This document shows, in pieces, positions 23,569-33,106 of a stretch of 64,000 nucleotides of DNA. The position numbers and the translations under genes are program-made. Origin of the DNA: Bacillus sp. T33-2 (GTDB lineage Bacteria > Bacillota > Bacilli > Bacillales > Cytobacillaceae); the NCBI RefSeq assembly GCF_002860205.1, contig NZ_PGVB01000010.1, forward strand, positions 372,001-436,000, written 5' to 3'. The notes beneath the pieces are model-generated. The model made no database searches and had not been told where the DNA came from. It was given only the letters and a program-made list of their open reading frames with translations. Position 1 is the first letter of the stretch; every line of letters starts with the position of its first letter.

Positions 23569-24459
23569 GTCTGATACCACTCTGTTCATATCTTCCGGAA
23601 GCGGTGCATGAAAGGTCAGTTTCTCATTGGACGCCGGGTGATTAAACATAAGTTCCTTGCAATGTAGCGCTTGCCTCCCGATTAAACACCTGTTGCCTCC
23701 GTACAGATCATCCCCAAGTAAAGGATGGCCAAGAAACGCCATGTGGACTCTTATTTGATGGGTCCTGCCTGTTTTGAGGCGGAGTTCTACATGTGTAAAC
23801 TGCTCATGCCGCTTGATTACCCGATAGTTGGTGCAGGCGTATTGACCTTCAGGATTGACTTCCCTTTCAATGATGCTGTCGCTTTTTCTGGCAATCGGCT
23901 GCTCAACAATGCCGTATTCAGCAATAATCGAGCCCTCAGCAAAGGCTTCGTACAATCGTTTAACACGTCCGGCCTTTTGCTGCTGGCTCAACAGGTGATG
24001 GATATGGCGGTGCTTCGCGACCAGGACGAGTCCGGATGTGTCGCGGTCGAGCCTGGTGACAATATGTGCCGTGGCCTGTAACCCGGCGTGTTCATAATAT
24101 CCAATCAGGCCATTGGCAAGCGTCCCTTGCGGATGATCCCTGGATGGAATCGTGCTCATTCCGGCAGGCTTGCTCACTATCAGAAGCCAGTCGTCTTCAA
24201 AAAGGATGTTTAAAGGAATATGTTCAGAAATTATCCCTTTGGACGGTTCCTCACCAGGAAAAAAAACAGTGATCTGGTCACCCTCCTTCAGCATAAACCT
24301 CACCGTGGCCTCTTCGCCATTGGCTAAAATTGAGCCGCCTTTGAATTTAATGTCTGTCAAAGCAGCTTTGGAAATACCCTGCTCTCTCAGGAATTCGCGC
24401 AGGATTTTCCCCTCATCAGCACTTGATATCCTCCAGGAAAGAGTAAAGCGGTTCGCCAT
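23554..24459 (-). CDS. yjbO: RluA/RluD-family pseudouridine synthase YjbO
   Basis: About 301 residues: an S4-like RNA-binding N domain (residues 5-75) and an RluD-type catalytic domain with the aspartate in TRLDRDTSGLVLVAKH, the LKTGRTHQIRVHMAFLGHP motif and GNRCLIGRQALHC. It should make pseudouridine in rRNA or tRNA. ATG 24504 opens the frame without a ribosome site; ATG 24459 has AGGAG nine bases upstream and is preferred. Third gene of the yjbM-nadF-yjbO operon; its last codons are the terminator stem. Confidence 0.88.
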   Translation of the reverse strand: MANRFTLSWRISSADEGKILREFLREQGISKAALTDIKFKGGSILANGEEATVRFMLKEGDQITVFFPGEEPSKGIISEHIPLNILFEDDWLLIVSKPAGMSTIPSRDHPQGTLANGLIGYYEHAGLQATAHIVTRLDRDTSGLVLVAKHRHIHHLLSQQQKAGRVKRLYEAFAEGSIIAEYGIVEQPIARKSDSIIEREVNPEGQYACTNYRVIKRHEQFTHVELRLKTGRTHQIRVHMAFLGHPLLGDDLYGGNRCLIGRQALHCKELMFNHPASNEKLTFHAPLPEDMNRVVSDSKPV

Positions 24460-24572
24460 TTCCTGTTGCTCCTGTTCTGTCTTTGTTGTTATATAAGACT
24501 TCATTTCAAGGTCTATGAGGTTTGTCCGGCTGCATAGCCCCTAACCTCTGCTGGACCCGTTCCTTTTTCTTT

Positions 24573-25367
24573 TTAATCTGAAATAAACGAATCATGGACC
24601 CGTTTCCAGAAGGGAAAAGGCCGGAACCGCGCAAAACGGATTTTTTCATCTGCCACCCGGAATTGAATCGATTTGACGTCCTTATGCAATAAGGTCAAAT
24701 GGTCAATTGTCAGCTGGAAGTCCGGCTGGTTCACCGGCTTAAGCATGCACGTATGGTGTGCAGGCAGGATAAGAGGTGAACCAACAGTCCGGAATACCCT
24801 GTTGTTGATTGAGGCCATTTCAGCCAGCTGGATTGCAGGAATAGAAGGATGAAGGATTGCCCCGCCAAGCGCCTTATTATAAGCCGTGCTGCCCGACGGT
24901 GTCGACAGGCATAGTCCATCGCCCCTGAAACGTTCAAAATGAGCCCCCCGAATCTCGACGTCCATCACAAGAGTACCTTCAACGGCCTTGACAGTTGATT
25001 CGTTCAGGGCCAAATAACGTGTTTCCCTGCCGCCATGCTGATAGCGGATGATCACTTCAAGCAGCGGATATTCAATCACTTGATATGGTGTCTTGGCAAT
25101 TGCGATGACCAGCTTTTCAATCTCTTCCGGGACCCAGTCGGCATAAAACCCCAGATGTCCGGTGTGGACACCGACAAAGGCTGTTTTGTCAAGGCGGCGG
25201 CTGTACCTGTGAAACGCATACAAAAGAGTGCCGTCCCCGCCGACTGAGATACAAATATCCGGCTGGTCTTCATCGTACACAAGCTCAAAATCGAGCAAAT
25301 AGGTTCTCATTTTATGCATTAGTGTATTCGAACGGGAATCCCCTTTTGATGTTATCGCAAATTTCAT
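24573..25367 (-). CDS. nadF: NAD kinase NadF (PpnK)
   Basis: NAD kinase, 264 residues, making NADP+ from NAD+ and ATP or polyphosphate. Seen: GGDGT at 43-47 with the catalytic aspartate, LNESTVK near 122, the [20 protein letters not shown] loop in the middle, and [13 protein letters not shown] 25367 follows GAGGTG. It lies between yjbM and yjbO in the conserved operon; yjbM-derived (p)ppGpp and NADP supply are thus expressed together. Confidence 0.94.
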   Translation of the reverse strand: MKFAITSKGDSRSNTLMHKMRTYLLDFELVYDEDQPDICISVGGDGTLLYAFHRYSRRLDKTAFVGVHTGHLGFYADWVPEEIEKLVIAIAKTPYQVIEYPLLEVIIRYQHGGRETRYLALNESTVKAVEGTLVMDVEIRGAHFERFRGDGLCLSTPSGSTAYNKALGGAILHPSIPAIQLAEMASINNRVFRTVGSPLILPAHHTCMLKPVNQPDFQLTIDHLTLLHKDVKSIQFRVADEKIRFARFRPFPFWKRVHDSFISD

Positions 25368-25410
25368 ATCTACACCTCAGCTATAGCAAGCCGGACAGGT
25401 TGATCTTCCT

Positions 25411-26046
25411 TTAACTCCCATCCTGCTGCATCTCTTTTTTTCGGGTGAAAAAAGCCTGGGCTTCCTGAATTTCACCCCTGATTGTGGACATTTCTTCATC
25501 CAGCCGGAACGCGGCCTCAGCCGCTCTCTGCAGCCTGATCCTGATGTCCTCCGGAAACTGGCCCTTATATTTATAATTCAATGAGTGTTCGACCGTAGCC
25601 CAAAAATTCATGGCAAGTGTTCGGATTTGGATTTCTGCGAGGATTTTTTTCTCCCCGTTTATCGTTTGGACCGGATACCTGATCACCATATGGTACGAAC
25701 GGTATCCGCTCGCTTTTTTATGGGAGATATAATCCCTTTCCTCGACGATTTCAAAATCGTTCCTGTTCCTCAAAAGTTGAACTACCCTTTTGATGTCGTC
25801 AACAAACTGGCACATTATCCTTAGTCCCGCAATATCCTGCATCTCTGTTTCCAGTTTATCGAGAGGGATGCCTTTCAGGTTAGCTTTGTCAAGGATGCTC
25901 GCAATTGGCTTCACCCTCCCGGTGACAAATTCAACCGGTGAATGCTCAGATTTCAGATCGAATTGGGTCCTCATTCCCCTAAGCTTTATTTTTAATTCTT
26001 CAACTGCTTGCTTATAAGGCTCTAAAAAATATTCCCAGTGTTTCAA
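25411..26046 (-). CDS. yjbM: Small alarmone synthetase YjbM (RelQ/SasB)
   Basis: GTP pyrophosphokinase of the small alarmone synthetase type, 211 residues, without hydrolase, TGS or ACT domains. Seen: SILDKANLKGIPLDKLE, the ATP-binding YRSYHMVIRYP and the synthetase stretch EIQIRTLAMNFWATVEHSLN. It makes (p)ppGpp from GTP or GDP and ATP; B. subtilis SasB is tetrameric and stimulated by pppGpp. The start is TTG 26046, after GAGGTGATC. First of a three-gene operon. Confidence 0.93.
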   Translation of the reverse strand: MKHWEYFLEPYKQAVEELKIKLRGMRTQFDLKSEHSPVEFVTGRVKPIASILDKANLKGIPLDKLETEMQDIAGLRIMCQFVDDIKRVVQLLRNRNDFEIVEERDYISHKKASGYRSYHMVIRYPVQTINGEKKILAEIQIRTLAMNFWATVEHSLNYKYKGQFPEDIRIRLQRAAEAAFRLDEEMSTIRGEIQEAQAFFTRKKEMQQDGS

Positions 26047-26112
26047 AAAAAGATCACCTCATCCGGTCTTATCTCTTTGTTTCGTCGCTTAACGGATGAT
26101 CATGCTGGCCAA

Positions 26113-26478
26113 CTAAAAAATGCTTTCTACTTTTGAGGCCATTTCTTCTCCGTAATTACTGTTCCCTTTAATGTTATCTATTAAATAATCCATTTCTTCT
26201 TGCAAGCCTTCCAGCTGGAAACGGCTGCCCCCACCGGCTACAAACACTTCAAGATTTGAATCAAGCGCCTGTTTCAACTGTGGCCAGACTGCTTCCGGCA
26301 TGGCGATATATGTATATTCCCCGTCTAATTCAGCCAAATAGATAAATGACAGGTGATCTGAATCCACCAGCATCCTTCCTGTGGCAGCCAATTCGGAAAG
26401 CGCTATATCTGAATCTGCTTTAAGCAAAAGTTCCCCATTTTCCATTGTTGCCTCAACGATGTTCAGTCTTTGTGTCAT
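26113..26478 (-). CDS. yjbL: Conserved protein YjbL
   Basis: A 121-residue cytoplasmic protein equal in length and place to B. subtilis YjbL, between yjbM and yjbK. It is acidic, with ATGRMLVDSDHLSFIYLAELD and a C-terminal helix pattern ending GEEMASKVESIF. No catalytic motif recognised. GGAGGTTG stands before the ATG. It faces away from yjbK. Function unknown. Confidence 0.82.
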   Translation of the reverse strand: MTQRLNIVEATMENGELLLKADSDIALSELAATGRMLVDSDHLSFIYLAELDGEYTYIAMPEAVWPQLKQALDSNLEVFVAGGGSRFQLEGLQEEMDYLIDNIKGNSNYGEEMASKVESIF

Positions 26479-26601
26479 GTTTTTTCAACCTCCAATAATC
26501 GTTTCCATTTTACCATATCAACACAATTTCTCCTAAAGATTGAAGTTGTGGATAAATAAAGAGATAATATCTGCATAGCAGGTTGCGAAAGGAAGAGCAC
26601 A

Positions 26602-27189
26602 TTGTCACAGCACATAGAAATCGAATTTAAGAACCTCTTGAAAAAAGAAGAGTTTTCCCGCTTGCAAACCTATTTCAAGCTTGACGGCAGCAAGTTTAAA
26701 AAGCAGGTGAACCATTATTTCGATACATCGTCGTTTTCCCTGAAGAATGCCGGCTCGGCACTCAGGATCAGGGAAAAAGGCAATCAATACGAATTGACTT
26801 TGAAACAGCCGGATGAAACCGGCCTGCTTGAGACCAGCCAGATTTTATCCGGGCAAGAAGCTTCAGCAGCGCTGCAGCATTCGGTCTTCCCTGAAGGCAT
26901 AATAAAGGACAGCCTGGCCAATATGCGTGTCGATACAGATAGTCTCGTTTTCTTTGGATCGCTGACCACTCTTCGGGCAGAGAAAGAATACGAGAATGGA
27001 TTGATTGTTTTAGACCATAGTTACTATTTAAACAAAGAAGATTTTGAGTTAGAATATGAAGTGACCGATGCAATAGAGGGCTTAAGCATTTTCAATAATT
27101 TACTTGAAGAGCTGAACATCCCCAAGCGGGAAACCGATAATAAAATAAAAAGATTCTATAACGAGAAATATAAACAGCTGCGTAATTAA
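26602..27189 (+). CDS. yjbK: CYTH-domain protein YjbK
   Basis: A 195-residue protein of the CYTH (triphosphate tunnel) superfamily. The signature ExExK is IEIEFK at residues 5-10, and the tunnel strands alternate charged residues (ALRIREKGNQYELTLKQP; FELEYEV). Family members hydrolyse triphosphates or make cAMP; the substrate of YjbK is unsettled, with tripolyphosphate as candidate. The start is TTG with AAAGGAAGAG upstream. yjbJ follows after 18 bp. Confidence 0.86.
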   Translation: MSQHIEIEFKNLLKKEEFSRLQTYFKLDGSKFKKQVNHYFDTSSFSLKNAGSALRIREKGNQYELTLKQPDETGLLETSQILSGQEASAALQHSVFPEGIIKDSLANMRVDTDSLVFFGSLTTLRAEKEYENGLIVLDHSYYLNKEDFELEYEVTDAIEGLSIFNNLLEELNIPKRETDNKIKRFYNEKYKQLRN

Positions 27190-27207
27190 CACATAAAGGA
27201 GATTTTC

Positions 27208-27822
27208 ATGAACGTCAATCAATTACGAGTAATGCTCGAGTTGCAGGCACTGCAGAACTTTAACCGTTCTTCGCAGCCTTCCGATGGAAACCTTTTTGAT
27301 GAACTTTTGGCGGAAATGTTGAGCGGACAAGGTATTAACAGTTCTGCAGCATATGAGGTTCCACAGGCTCCTGCAGCAATTGCAAATCTTACAGACAGCG
27401 CCAAGGCCCTGCCTCCTGTCAATTTGACAAAGCTGTCCGGCAGCAAGAATGATTACAGCCAAATCATTGAGCAGGCAGCTGAGGCGTACCGGATTCCGGC
27501 AAAGCTGATCGAAGCTGTCATTAAGAAAGAATCGAATTTCAACCCAAATGCAGTGAGCCATGCGGGGGCATCAGGTTTGATGCAGTTGATGCCAGGTACG
27601 GCAAGGGGACTAGGTGTTAAAAATGTTTTTGACCCTGCCGAAAATATTCATGCGGGAAGCAAGTACCTGCGCCAGCTTCTTGACCGGTATGATGAAAATA
27701 TTGACCTTGCACTTGCAGCTTATAACTCAGGTCCAGGGAATGTCGATAAATACGGCGGCATCCCGCCTTTTAAAGAAACACAAAATTACGTAAAAAAAGT
27801 GACAAATTCGTTTTACGGATAA
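27208..27822 (+). CDS. yjbJ: Lytic transglycosylase YjbJ (CwlQ)
   Basis: A 204-residue peptidoglycan lytic transglycosylase. Residues 1-85 are a Ser/Ala-rich variable part; residues 90-204 form a Slt-type domain with [10 protein letters not shown] (catalytic Glu), [16 protein letters not shown] and [18 protein letters not shown]. No classical signal peptide is visible at the N-terminus, so export route is unclear. AAAGGAG precedes the ATG. Followed by a strong terminator. B. subtilis CwlQ (YjbJ) has the same position and length class. Confidence 0.88.
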   Translation: MNVNQLRVMLELQALQNFNRSSQPSDGNLFDELLAEMLSGQGINSSAAYEVPQAPAAIANLTDSAKALPPVNLTKLSGSKNDYSQIIEQAAEAYRIPAKLIEAVIKKESNFNPNAVSHAGASGLMQLMPGTARGLGVKNVFDPAENIHAGSKYLRQLLDRYDENIDLALAAYNSGPGNVDKYGGIPPFKETQNYVKKVTNSFYG

Positions 27823-27839
27823 TATTTCCAGTTCATTTC

Positions 27840-27873
27840 GGCCGTCTGTGAGTGGTAACAGACGGCCTTTTTG
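27840..27873 (+). terminator. Terminator of yjbK-yjbJ
   Basis: GGCCGTCTGT (27840-27849) and ACAGACGGCC (27858-27867), perfect, then TTTTT. Confidence 0.92.
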
Positions 27874-27995
27874 TGTACATTAGTAAAGCAAAGCGTGCGG
27901 CATGAGTCCCGTACAAAGCTGTTTGTTTGAGATATCCGAAAAGCCTTGTTAAAATAATAACCAAATACTAACCGTAGTAAAAGGAGTTTATCTAA

Positions 27996-28400
27996 ATGGT
28001 CGAGAAAATGCCCACACCGTTCGAGGCCATCGGCGAGGGAACGCTTCATCGGCTGGTTGATGCTTTTTATCGCCGCGTAGGACAGCATCCTGATCTTGCT
28101 CCTGTATTTCCCGATGACCTGTCAGAAACCGCCAGAAAACAAAAGCAGTTTTTAACTCAATATCTTGGCGGTCCTGCGTTATACACCAATGAACATGGAC
28201 ACCCGATGATGAGGGCACGCCACCTGCCATTCGAAATTACTCCGGCAAGGGCAAAATCATGGTTATCCTGTATGCGAGAGGCGATGGATGAGGCCGGACT
28301 GGAAGGGCCGCTCAGGGAGGAATTTTACTCCAGGCTTGTACTTACAGCCCAGCATATGATCAATACACCAGATGACCATACAAAGGATGAAAGCCCGTGA
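27996..28400 (+). CDS. yjbI: Truncated hemoglobin YjbI (group II)
   Basis: A 134-residue trHbO-type globin. Seen: [20 protein letters not shown] in helices A-B, the proximal histidine in [10 protein letters not shown], and a Trp at [10 protein letters not shown] upstream (KSWLSCM) near the distal/G8 site, typical of group II. It binds haem and oxygen in the cytoplasm. AAAGGAG precedes the ATG. The stop overlaps the GTG of yjbH by four bases; in B. subtilis both are also paired, which ties the globin to thiol/oxidative stress control. Confidence 0.92.
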   Translation: MVEKMPTPFEAIGEGTLHRLVDAFYRRVGQHPDLAPVFPDDLSETARKQKQFLTQYLGGPALYTNEHGHPMMRARHLPFEITPARAKSWLSCMREAMDEAGLEGPLREEFYSRLVLTAQHMINTPDDHTKDESP

Positions 28401-29278
28401 ACATAAATCACCAAAACTTCGTGAATTCTTCTGGTTCTTTTTATTGTCACGGGAACGAAAAAAAGCCGATTGAAATCTATATGTTTGTGGATCCGCTCTG
28501 TCCGGAATGCTGGGCTTTGGAGCCCATCATGAAAAAACTGCAAATTGAATATGGCAGGTATTTTTCTGTAAGGCATATCCTGAGCGGACGCCTTGCGAAC
28601 TTGAATATGACCAGAAAAAAACGGTATGAAACAATCGCAGAATTATGGGAGAAAACGGCAAGCCGGACCGGCATGTCTTGCGACGGTAATCTGTGGTTCG
28701 AAAATCCTGTTTCGTCGCCTTACCTTGCATCTATAGCCGTTAAATCGGCGGAGCTGCAAGGCCGGAAAAAAGGAATTCGGTTTTTAAGGAAAATTCAGGA
28801 GGCCCTTTTCCTCGAGAAGCAGAATGTCTCAAATTTTGAGGTGCTCAAATCTTGTGCGAGGAGTGTCGGACTGGACATAGAAGAGTTTGTGACAGATATT
28901 CACTCTGAAAGTGCGGCAAAAGCATTCCAATGTGATTTAAAAATTACTTCAGAGATGGACGTACAGGAGATTCCTACCCTCGTGTTTTTCAATGCGAATG
29001 TGGAAGAAGAGGGCATTAAAATTACAGGAAGCTATCCATACGAGGTTTTTGTGCAAATCCTTGAGGAAATGCTTCCGGAAAAGCCTGTCGCAGCAGACCA
29101 TCCCCCGCTGGAGGCATTTGTGAAGCACTATAAAATGGTAGCATCCAAGGAAGTCGCCGTTGTATATGACATGACCGTCAGCCAGGCTGAGATGGAAATG
29201 AAAAAACTGTTGCTCAAGCAAAAAGTTGAGCAAGTGCCAGCCAAGTATGGAATGTTCTGGAGATACAATCAAATCTGA
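28397..29278 (+). CDS. yjbH: ClpXP adaptor YjbH (SpxH), DsbA-like
   Basis: A 293-residue DsbA-superfamily protein that binds Spx and hands it to ClpXP. Residues 25-200 form the thioredoxin-like domain with C35-P-E-C38-W; cis-Pro is in QEIPTLVFF near 200. The remaining C-terminal part carries charged helices. Starts with GTG, overlapping yjbI in GTGA. Its target Spx is coded 7 kb away in the window. Followed by two terminators. Confidence 0.92.
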   Translation: MNINHQNFVNSSGSFYCHGNEKKPIEIYMFVDPLCPECWALEPIMKKLQIEYGRYFSVRHILSGRLANLNMTRKKRYETIAELWEKTASRTGMSCDGNLWFENPVSSPYLASIAVKSAELQGRKKGIRFLRKIQEALFLEKQNVSNFEVLKSCARSVGLDIEEFVTDIHSESAAKAFQCDLKITSEMDVQEIPTLVFFNANVEEEGIKITGSYPYEVFVQILEEMLPEKPVAADHPPLEAFVKHYKMVASKEVAVVYDMTVSQAEMEMKKLLLKQKVEQVPAKYGMFWRYNQI

Positions 29279-29280
29279 CC

Positions 29281-29304
29281 CGTGTTGTTCGGAACACGTT
29301 TTTC
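29281..29304 (+). terminator. First terminator after yjbH
   Basis: CGTGTT / AACACG with a six-base loop and TTTTT, two bases after the yjbH stop. Confidence 0.7.
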
Positions 29305-29327
29305 CAAAGTAACAATACAAATACATG

Positions 29328-29365
29328 AAAAAGGCCCTGCAGCCGTCATGCCGCAGGGCCTTTTT
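29328..29365 (+). terminator. Second, stronger terminator after yjbH
   Basis: AAAAAGGCCCTGC (29328-29340) pairs with GCAGGGCCTTTTT (29353-29365). Confidence 0.92.
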
Positions 29366-29583
29366 CTTTATTTAATACGAACAAAGGGGATGGGAGAAAT
29401 TTTTCACGGTCAAACTAAAGGGTATATGTTTGTTTGTGATCAACTTCACGATTTAAATATACCATGATTGTCCCATTATAACAAGAGCTTGTGCGTTATT
29501 TCACAATATTGTCAAATCCAGTGCATGTTTGCAGTGATATTGGAATACATATTACTGAACTAATATATATGGAGGGAGTCCGC

Positions 29584-29757
29584 TTGAAAAAAATACTGGT
29601 CATTTTAATGGTCCCATTTGTGCTCTTTTCTTTCTGCCTTTATATTTTCGGGCTGATGCATATAGTCCCGATATTCTTTAGCGCCCCCGTCATGTTTTTT
29701 TCGCTGCTGGTGCTTGTAGCATACGTGAACGGCAGAAAAAAGTTTAAGGGGTTTTAA
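29584..29757 (+). CDS. yizD: Small membrane protein YizD
   Basis: A 57-residue protein with two hydrophobic helices, IPLV-like: KKILVILMVPFVLFSFCLY and FFSAPVMFFSLLVLVAYV, and a basic tail GRKKFKGF. TTG 29584 has GGAGG eight bases upstream; the longer reading from 29491 has no ribosome site. B. subtilis yizD, of 56 residues, lies at the same place between yjbH and pepF. Function unknown. Confidence 0.8.
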   Translation: MKKILVILMVPFVLFSFCLYIFGLMHIVPIFFSAPVMFFSLLVLVAYVNGRKKFKGF

Positions 29758-29797
29758 AAAGGATGGAGCCAAGAACCGCTCCATCCTTTGTTCTTTT
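29756..29797. terminator. Bidirectional terminator between yizD and pepF
   Basis: AAAGGATGGAGC (29758-29769) and GCTCCATCCTTT (29778-29789), with T-rich flanks on both strands. Confidence 0.88.
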
Positions 29798-31615
29798 TTA
29801 TGACAGCATGCTTTCCATTTCAGACAACTTTTGCTCGAATACCTTGCACGCCTCGGCAATGGGCTCTGAGCTTGTCATATCGACCCCTGCTTTTCTCAGG
29901 ACTTCGATAGGATAATCGGAGCTGCCTGCTTTTAAGAAATCAATATAACGTTTGACGGCAGGTTCGCCTTCTTCTAGGATTTGCTTGCTCAGCGCGGTTG
30001 CAGCGCTGAATCCGGTCGCATACTGATAAACATAGTAGTTGTAGTAAAAATGCGGGATCCTTGACCACTCCAGGCCAATTTCCTTATCGATTTCAATATC
30101 CTCTTCCCCAAAATACTTCTTATTCAATGCATAGTACTCATCTGTCAGCACTTCGGCTGTCAATGCTTCATTGTTCTGCACCTTTTGATGAATCAGGTGT
30201 TCATATTCCGCAAACATTGTCTGCCTGAACACGGTACCCCGGAAGCCTTCAAGATAGTGGTTCAACAGGTACAGGCGCTTTTGTTCATCGTCTATTGTTT
30301 TCAGGAGATAGTCATTCAGCAGTGCCTCATTGCAAGTGGAGGCAACCTCCGCAACGAAAATAGAGTAGTTGCCATAAGGATATGGCTGTGCCTTCCTTGT
30401 GTAATAGCTGTGCACTGAATGGCCGAATTCATGGGCAAGGGTGAACAGGTTGTTCACATTATCCTGCCAGTTCATCAGGATGTAAGGGTTTGTTCCATAG
30501 GAACCTGATGAGTAAGCACCACTGCGTTTGCCTCTGTTCTCGGGCACATCAACCCAGCGGTTTTCAAACCCTTCCTTCAGGACGCTAATATATTCTTCAC
30601 CTAAAGGTGCAAGGCCGTTTAAGATAATATCTTGCGCTTCCTCATAAGGAATCTCCATTTTGACGTTTTTTACGAGCGGAGTGTACAGATCATACATATG
30701 AAGCCGGTCTACACCGAGGACTTTGCGGCGGAGCTTGACGTACCTGTGCAGCAAAGGCAGATGGTCATTCACAGTATTCACCAGGTTCTCATAGACGCTT
30801 TCCGGAATATTGTTCGCGGAAAGGGCCGCGTGCCGGGCCGATTCGTAATGGCGGACCCTCGCATTAAAATTATCCTTTTTCACGTTCCCGCTTAAAGTGC
30901 TTGCAAATGTATTCTTAAATTTGCCGTAGGTGTCATAAACACCTTTAAAAGCGTCCTTTCGCACACGGCGGTCCTCACTTTCAAGGAATCTGATATACCG
31001 CCCATGGGTGATTTCGACCTCTTCTCCGTTCTCATCCTTGATGGCCGGGAATTCAAGGTCGGCGTTGTTCAGCATCCCAAATGTATTCCCTGGAGAAGCC
31101 ATTACCTCCGAAGCTTCCGCGAGCAGTGCTTCCTGCTCGGCAGACAGGACATGCGGCCTTTGGAGATTGATCTCTTCAAGCGCATGCTCATATAGCTTCA
31201 GATCATTATTTTCATTTAAAAAGCTTTTAATCTTCTGTTCATCAACAGCAAGGATTTCAGGAACAATATAAGCAAGTGCACTGCCGGCCTGGGAGTAGAG
31301 GTTTTTAATACGGTCGTCCAAACCCTGATAGAACGAATTGGTCGTATCCTGGTCATACCTCATGTGGGCGTATGTATATAGTTTTCCGAGACGCTCCAGC
31401 AATTGATCCTGATACTTGAGGGCATTGAAAAGCTGTCCGGAACTTTCGCCCAGCTTTCCTTCAAATTCCTTGATACCAGGAAGCAGTTGTTTAACCTCAT
31501 TGAATTCACTTTCCCATGCCTGATCATCAGGGAAAATATCTTCGAGCCTCCAAGTATGTTCAGCTGGCACCTCACTTCGCGCCGGCAGTGTCTTTACCTT
31601 TGTTTCATTTGCCAT
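29798..31615 (-). CDS. pepF: Oligoendopeptidase F PepF (YjbG)
   Basis: Zinc metallopeptidase of family M3, 605 residues, cleaving peptides of about 7-17 residues in the cytoplasm. The zinc motif HEFGHS is near residue 390 in LFTLAHEFGHSVHSYY, with the downstream Glu in EVASTCNEALL. In B. subtilis overexpressed PepF blocks sporulation, probably by degrading a signalling peptide. GGAGG is before the ATG. It lies next to coiA and imports from Opp could supply its substrates. Confidence 0.93.
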   Translation of the reverse strand: MANETKVKTLPARSEVPAEHTWRLEDIFPDDQAWESEFNEVKQLLPGIKEFEGKLGESSGQLFNALKYQDQLLERLGKLYTYAHMRYDQDTTNSFYQGLDDRIKNLYSQAGSALAYIVPEILAVDEQKIKSFLNENNDLKLYEHALEEINLQRPHVLSAEQEALLAEASEVMASPGNTFGMLNNADLEFPAIKDENGEEVEITHGRYIRFLESEDRRVRKDAFKGVYDTYGKFKNTFASTLSGNVKKDNFNARVRHYESARHAALSANNIPESVYENLVNTVNDHLPLLHRYVKLRRKVLGVDRLHMYDLYTPLVKNVKMEIPYEEAQDIILNGLAPLGEEYISVLKEGFENRWVDVPENRGKRSGAYSSGSYGTNPYILMNWQDNVNNLFTLAHEFGHSVHSYYTRKAQPYPYGNYSIFVAEVASTCNEALLNDYLLKTIDDEQKRLYLLNHYLEGFRGTVFRQTMFAEYEHLIHQKVQNNEALTAEVLTDEYYALNKKYFGEEDIEIDKEIGLEWSRIPHFYYNYYVYQYATGFSAATALSKQILEEGEPAVKRYIDFLKAGSSDYPIEVLRKAGVDMTSSEPIAEACKVFEQKLSEMESMLS

Positions 31616-31799
31616 TCCCTTGTCCTCCTTCTTTGTTTCGGTTGGCGAATATATTTAATACAATTCTTTCTTTTTTTCCAAAATCCTGCCCCTGCAGGCA
31701 AGAAAGTGGGACTTGCACCAGATGGCGGCTTCCGTTCTTCGGTCAGAAACACCATGTCTATTTTATGCTATTTTCCCGGGATTCATGAATGAAAACGGG

Positions 31800-32996
31800 T
31801 TAATAGGCATTTTCTATGATACTCCCGTATTTTTTGTAAAAATGATCCTCCAGCTCAATTTGCTCAGGGATTGAACCTGGCACTTGAAAGACATTTATAA
31901 CTTTAAAGGTTGTTTGATTCAGCATCATCAAACAGCCTGTCTGCCCGAGGAGCAGCATATACTCATGGACTGCCCGTACGGCACTTTCGCCTTCAGCCAA
32001 GGGTATGGTTCTCAGCTTGATCTGCCGCTGTTTTATCCGGGTTCTAAAGGTTGATAATACATTGTGAAAAGGAACAATGTCTCCCGGTTTACAATATTGG
32101 AATATGTCAAAAAAAAGATAGCTTTGCCAGATAAGCGGCGGTGTTTCTATCAATGGATTGCTGGGAATTGGAAGGCCAATTTCAGGGGGAAGGCAGAAGA
32201 TGTTCAGACGGTTATGGTAAAGTTCCTGCAGGAATAAATCTCTCCTCGTGCCGCGAAAAGCCGCGTATTTAGTTTTGAATTTTGTTAATTCAGTTCTCCA
32301 TTTTTGAAATAAAGGGAATTTTTTTGCTTGCGGGGCCAGGAGGTCTCGAAGGGAGAGCTGTTTTGGAGTAAAAACCGCAAAACCGGAGATGATCCTGCGA
32401 GAAGAAATGGGGACTGTGTTATTCAAAAAAATAAACTGATTGGACTCAGGACAAAAAGCGGGAAGGAACCAGCCTGTATTCATTCGTTTGAGGAACAGGA
32501 ATTGAAAACTGTTCAGGTCAGCCAGGGTTGCGCCAACCCGCTTAATTTGTTTTCCGCCAAGAATCCAAAGGGGGATGCAGCCGTTCCGCTTATAGTTATT
32601 GGTCCTCTTTTCAAAAATTTCTTCGGAAATCGGCGAACATTGGAATTCGACAGCATACCTGCAATCTTTCCTTACAAAGGCAATATCCGGCTTCTGCCGG
32701 CATAAAGGGTCAAATTTCTCCAGCACCGGGTTTACTCCCTGATTTATGAGCCATCTGTACATCGCCAGCTTTCCAGCAAGATGGTATTCCGATTCGCGCT
32801 CGAACTGCGATTCGCACCAGCTTCCCTGCTGGTGGGCAAAATGCCAGATCCGCTTGCTTCCCAGTTTTAGAACTACTTTTTCACCACATTGAGGGCAAAA
32901 AAACGGTTCCGTGTTTCTGCAGGCTGCGAGCACATTCCTGTCCCATTTATCTGCCAGGCACAGCTTTTCGCCATTTTGTCTGTTTGCAACTAACAT
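31800..32996 (-). CDS. coiA: Competence protein CoiA (YjbF)
   Basis: A 398-residue competence protein needed in recombination of incoming DNA. The N-terminal zinc-like motif is C34-x2-C37-x14-H52-x2-H55, then a nuclease-type core with DIAFVRKDCRYAVEFQCSPIS (the PD-(D/E)xK pattern: Asp, Glu-x-Gln) and KRTNNYKRNGCIPLWIL. AAAGGAGGC stands before ATG 32996. No clear ComK box is visible in the 110 bp upstream. The C-terminal half is little conserved. Confidence 0.92.
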   Translation of the reverse strand: MLVANRQNGEKLCLADKWDRNVLAACRNTEPFFCPQCGEKVVLKLGSKRIWHFAHQQGSWCESQFERESEYHLAGKLAMYRWLINQGVNPVLEKFDPLCRQKPDIAFVRKDCRYAVEFQCSPISEEIFEKRTNNYKRNGCIPLWILGGKQIKRVGATLADLNSFQFLFLKRMNTGWFLPAFCPESNQFIFLNNTVPISSRRIISGFAVFTPKQLSLRDLLAPQAKKFPLFQKWRTELTKFKTKYAAFRGTRRDLFLQELYHNRLNIFCLPPEIGLPIPSNPLIETPPLIWQSYLFFDIFQYCKPGDIVPFHNVLSTFRTRIKQRQIKLRTIPLAEGESAVRAVHEYMLLLGQTGCLMMLNQTTFKVINVFQVPGSIPEQIELEDHFYKKYGSIIENAY

Positions 32997-33063
32997 TCAC
33001 TTGCCTCCTTTCAATTGCTATATGTATCATTTCGCTATTGCTGAACATAATCCTCCACGAGAA

Positions 33064-33097
33064 AGAAAAAAAACCTGGCTCACACCGCCAGGTCTTT
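33064..33097 (-). terminator. Terminator of cls
   Basis: Minus strand ACCTGGC and GCCAGGT arms, followed by a run of nine T residues. Confidence 0.9.
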
Positions 33098-33106
33098 CAG
33101 CTTGGA

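Larger units (their letters stand above)
29279..29583. other. Gap between yjbH and yizD
   Basis: Holds two tandem hairpins with T-runs at its left end and, further on, GGTATAT and ATATACC as a short inverted pair (about 29412 and 29457). No ORF with a ribosome site and no clear promoter seen. Confidence 0.5.

Noticed and set aside
32997-33063. ComK box before coiA
   Set aside because: No pair of AAAAN5TTTT boxes at a valid spacing in the upstream region.
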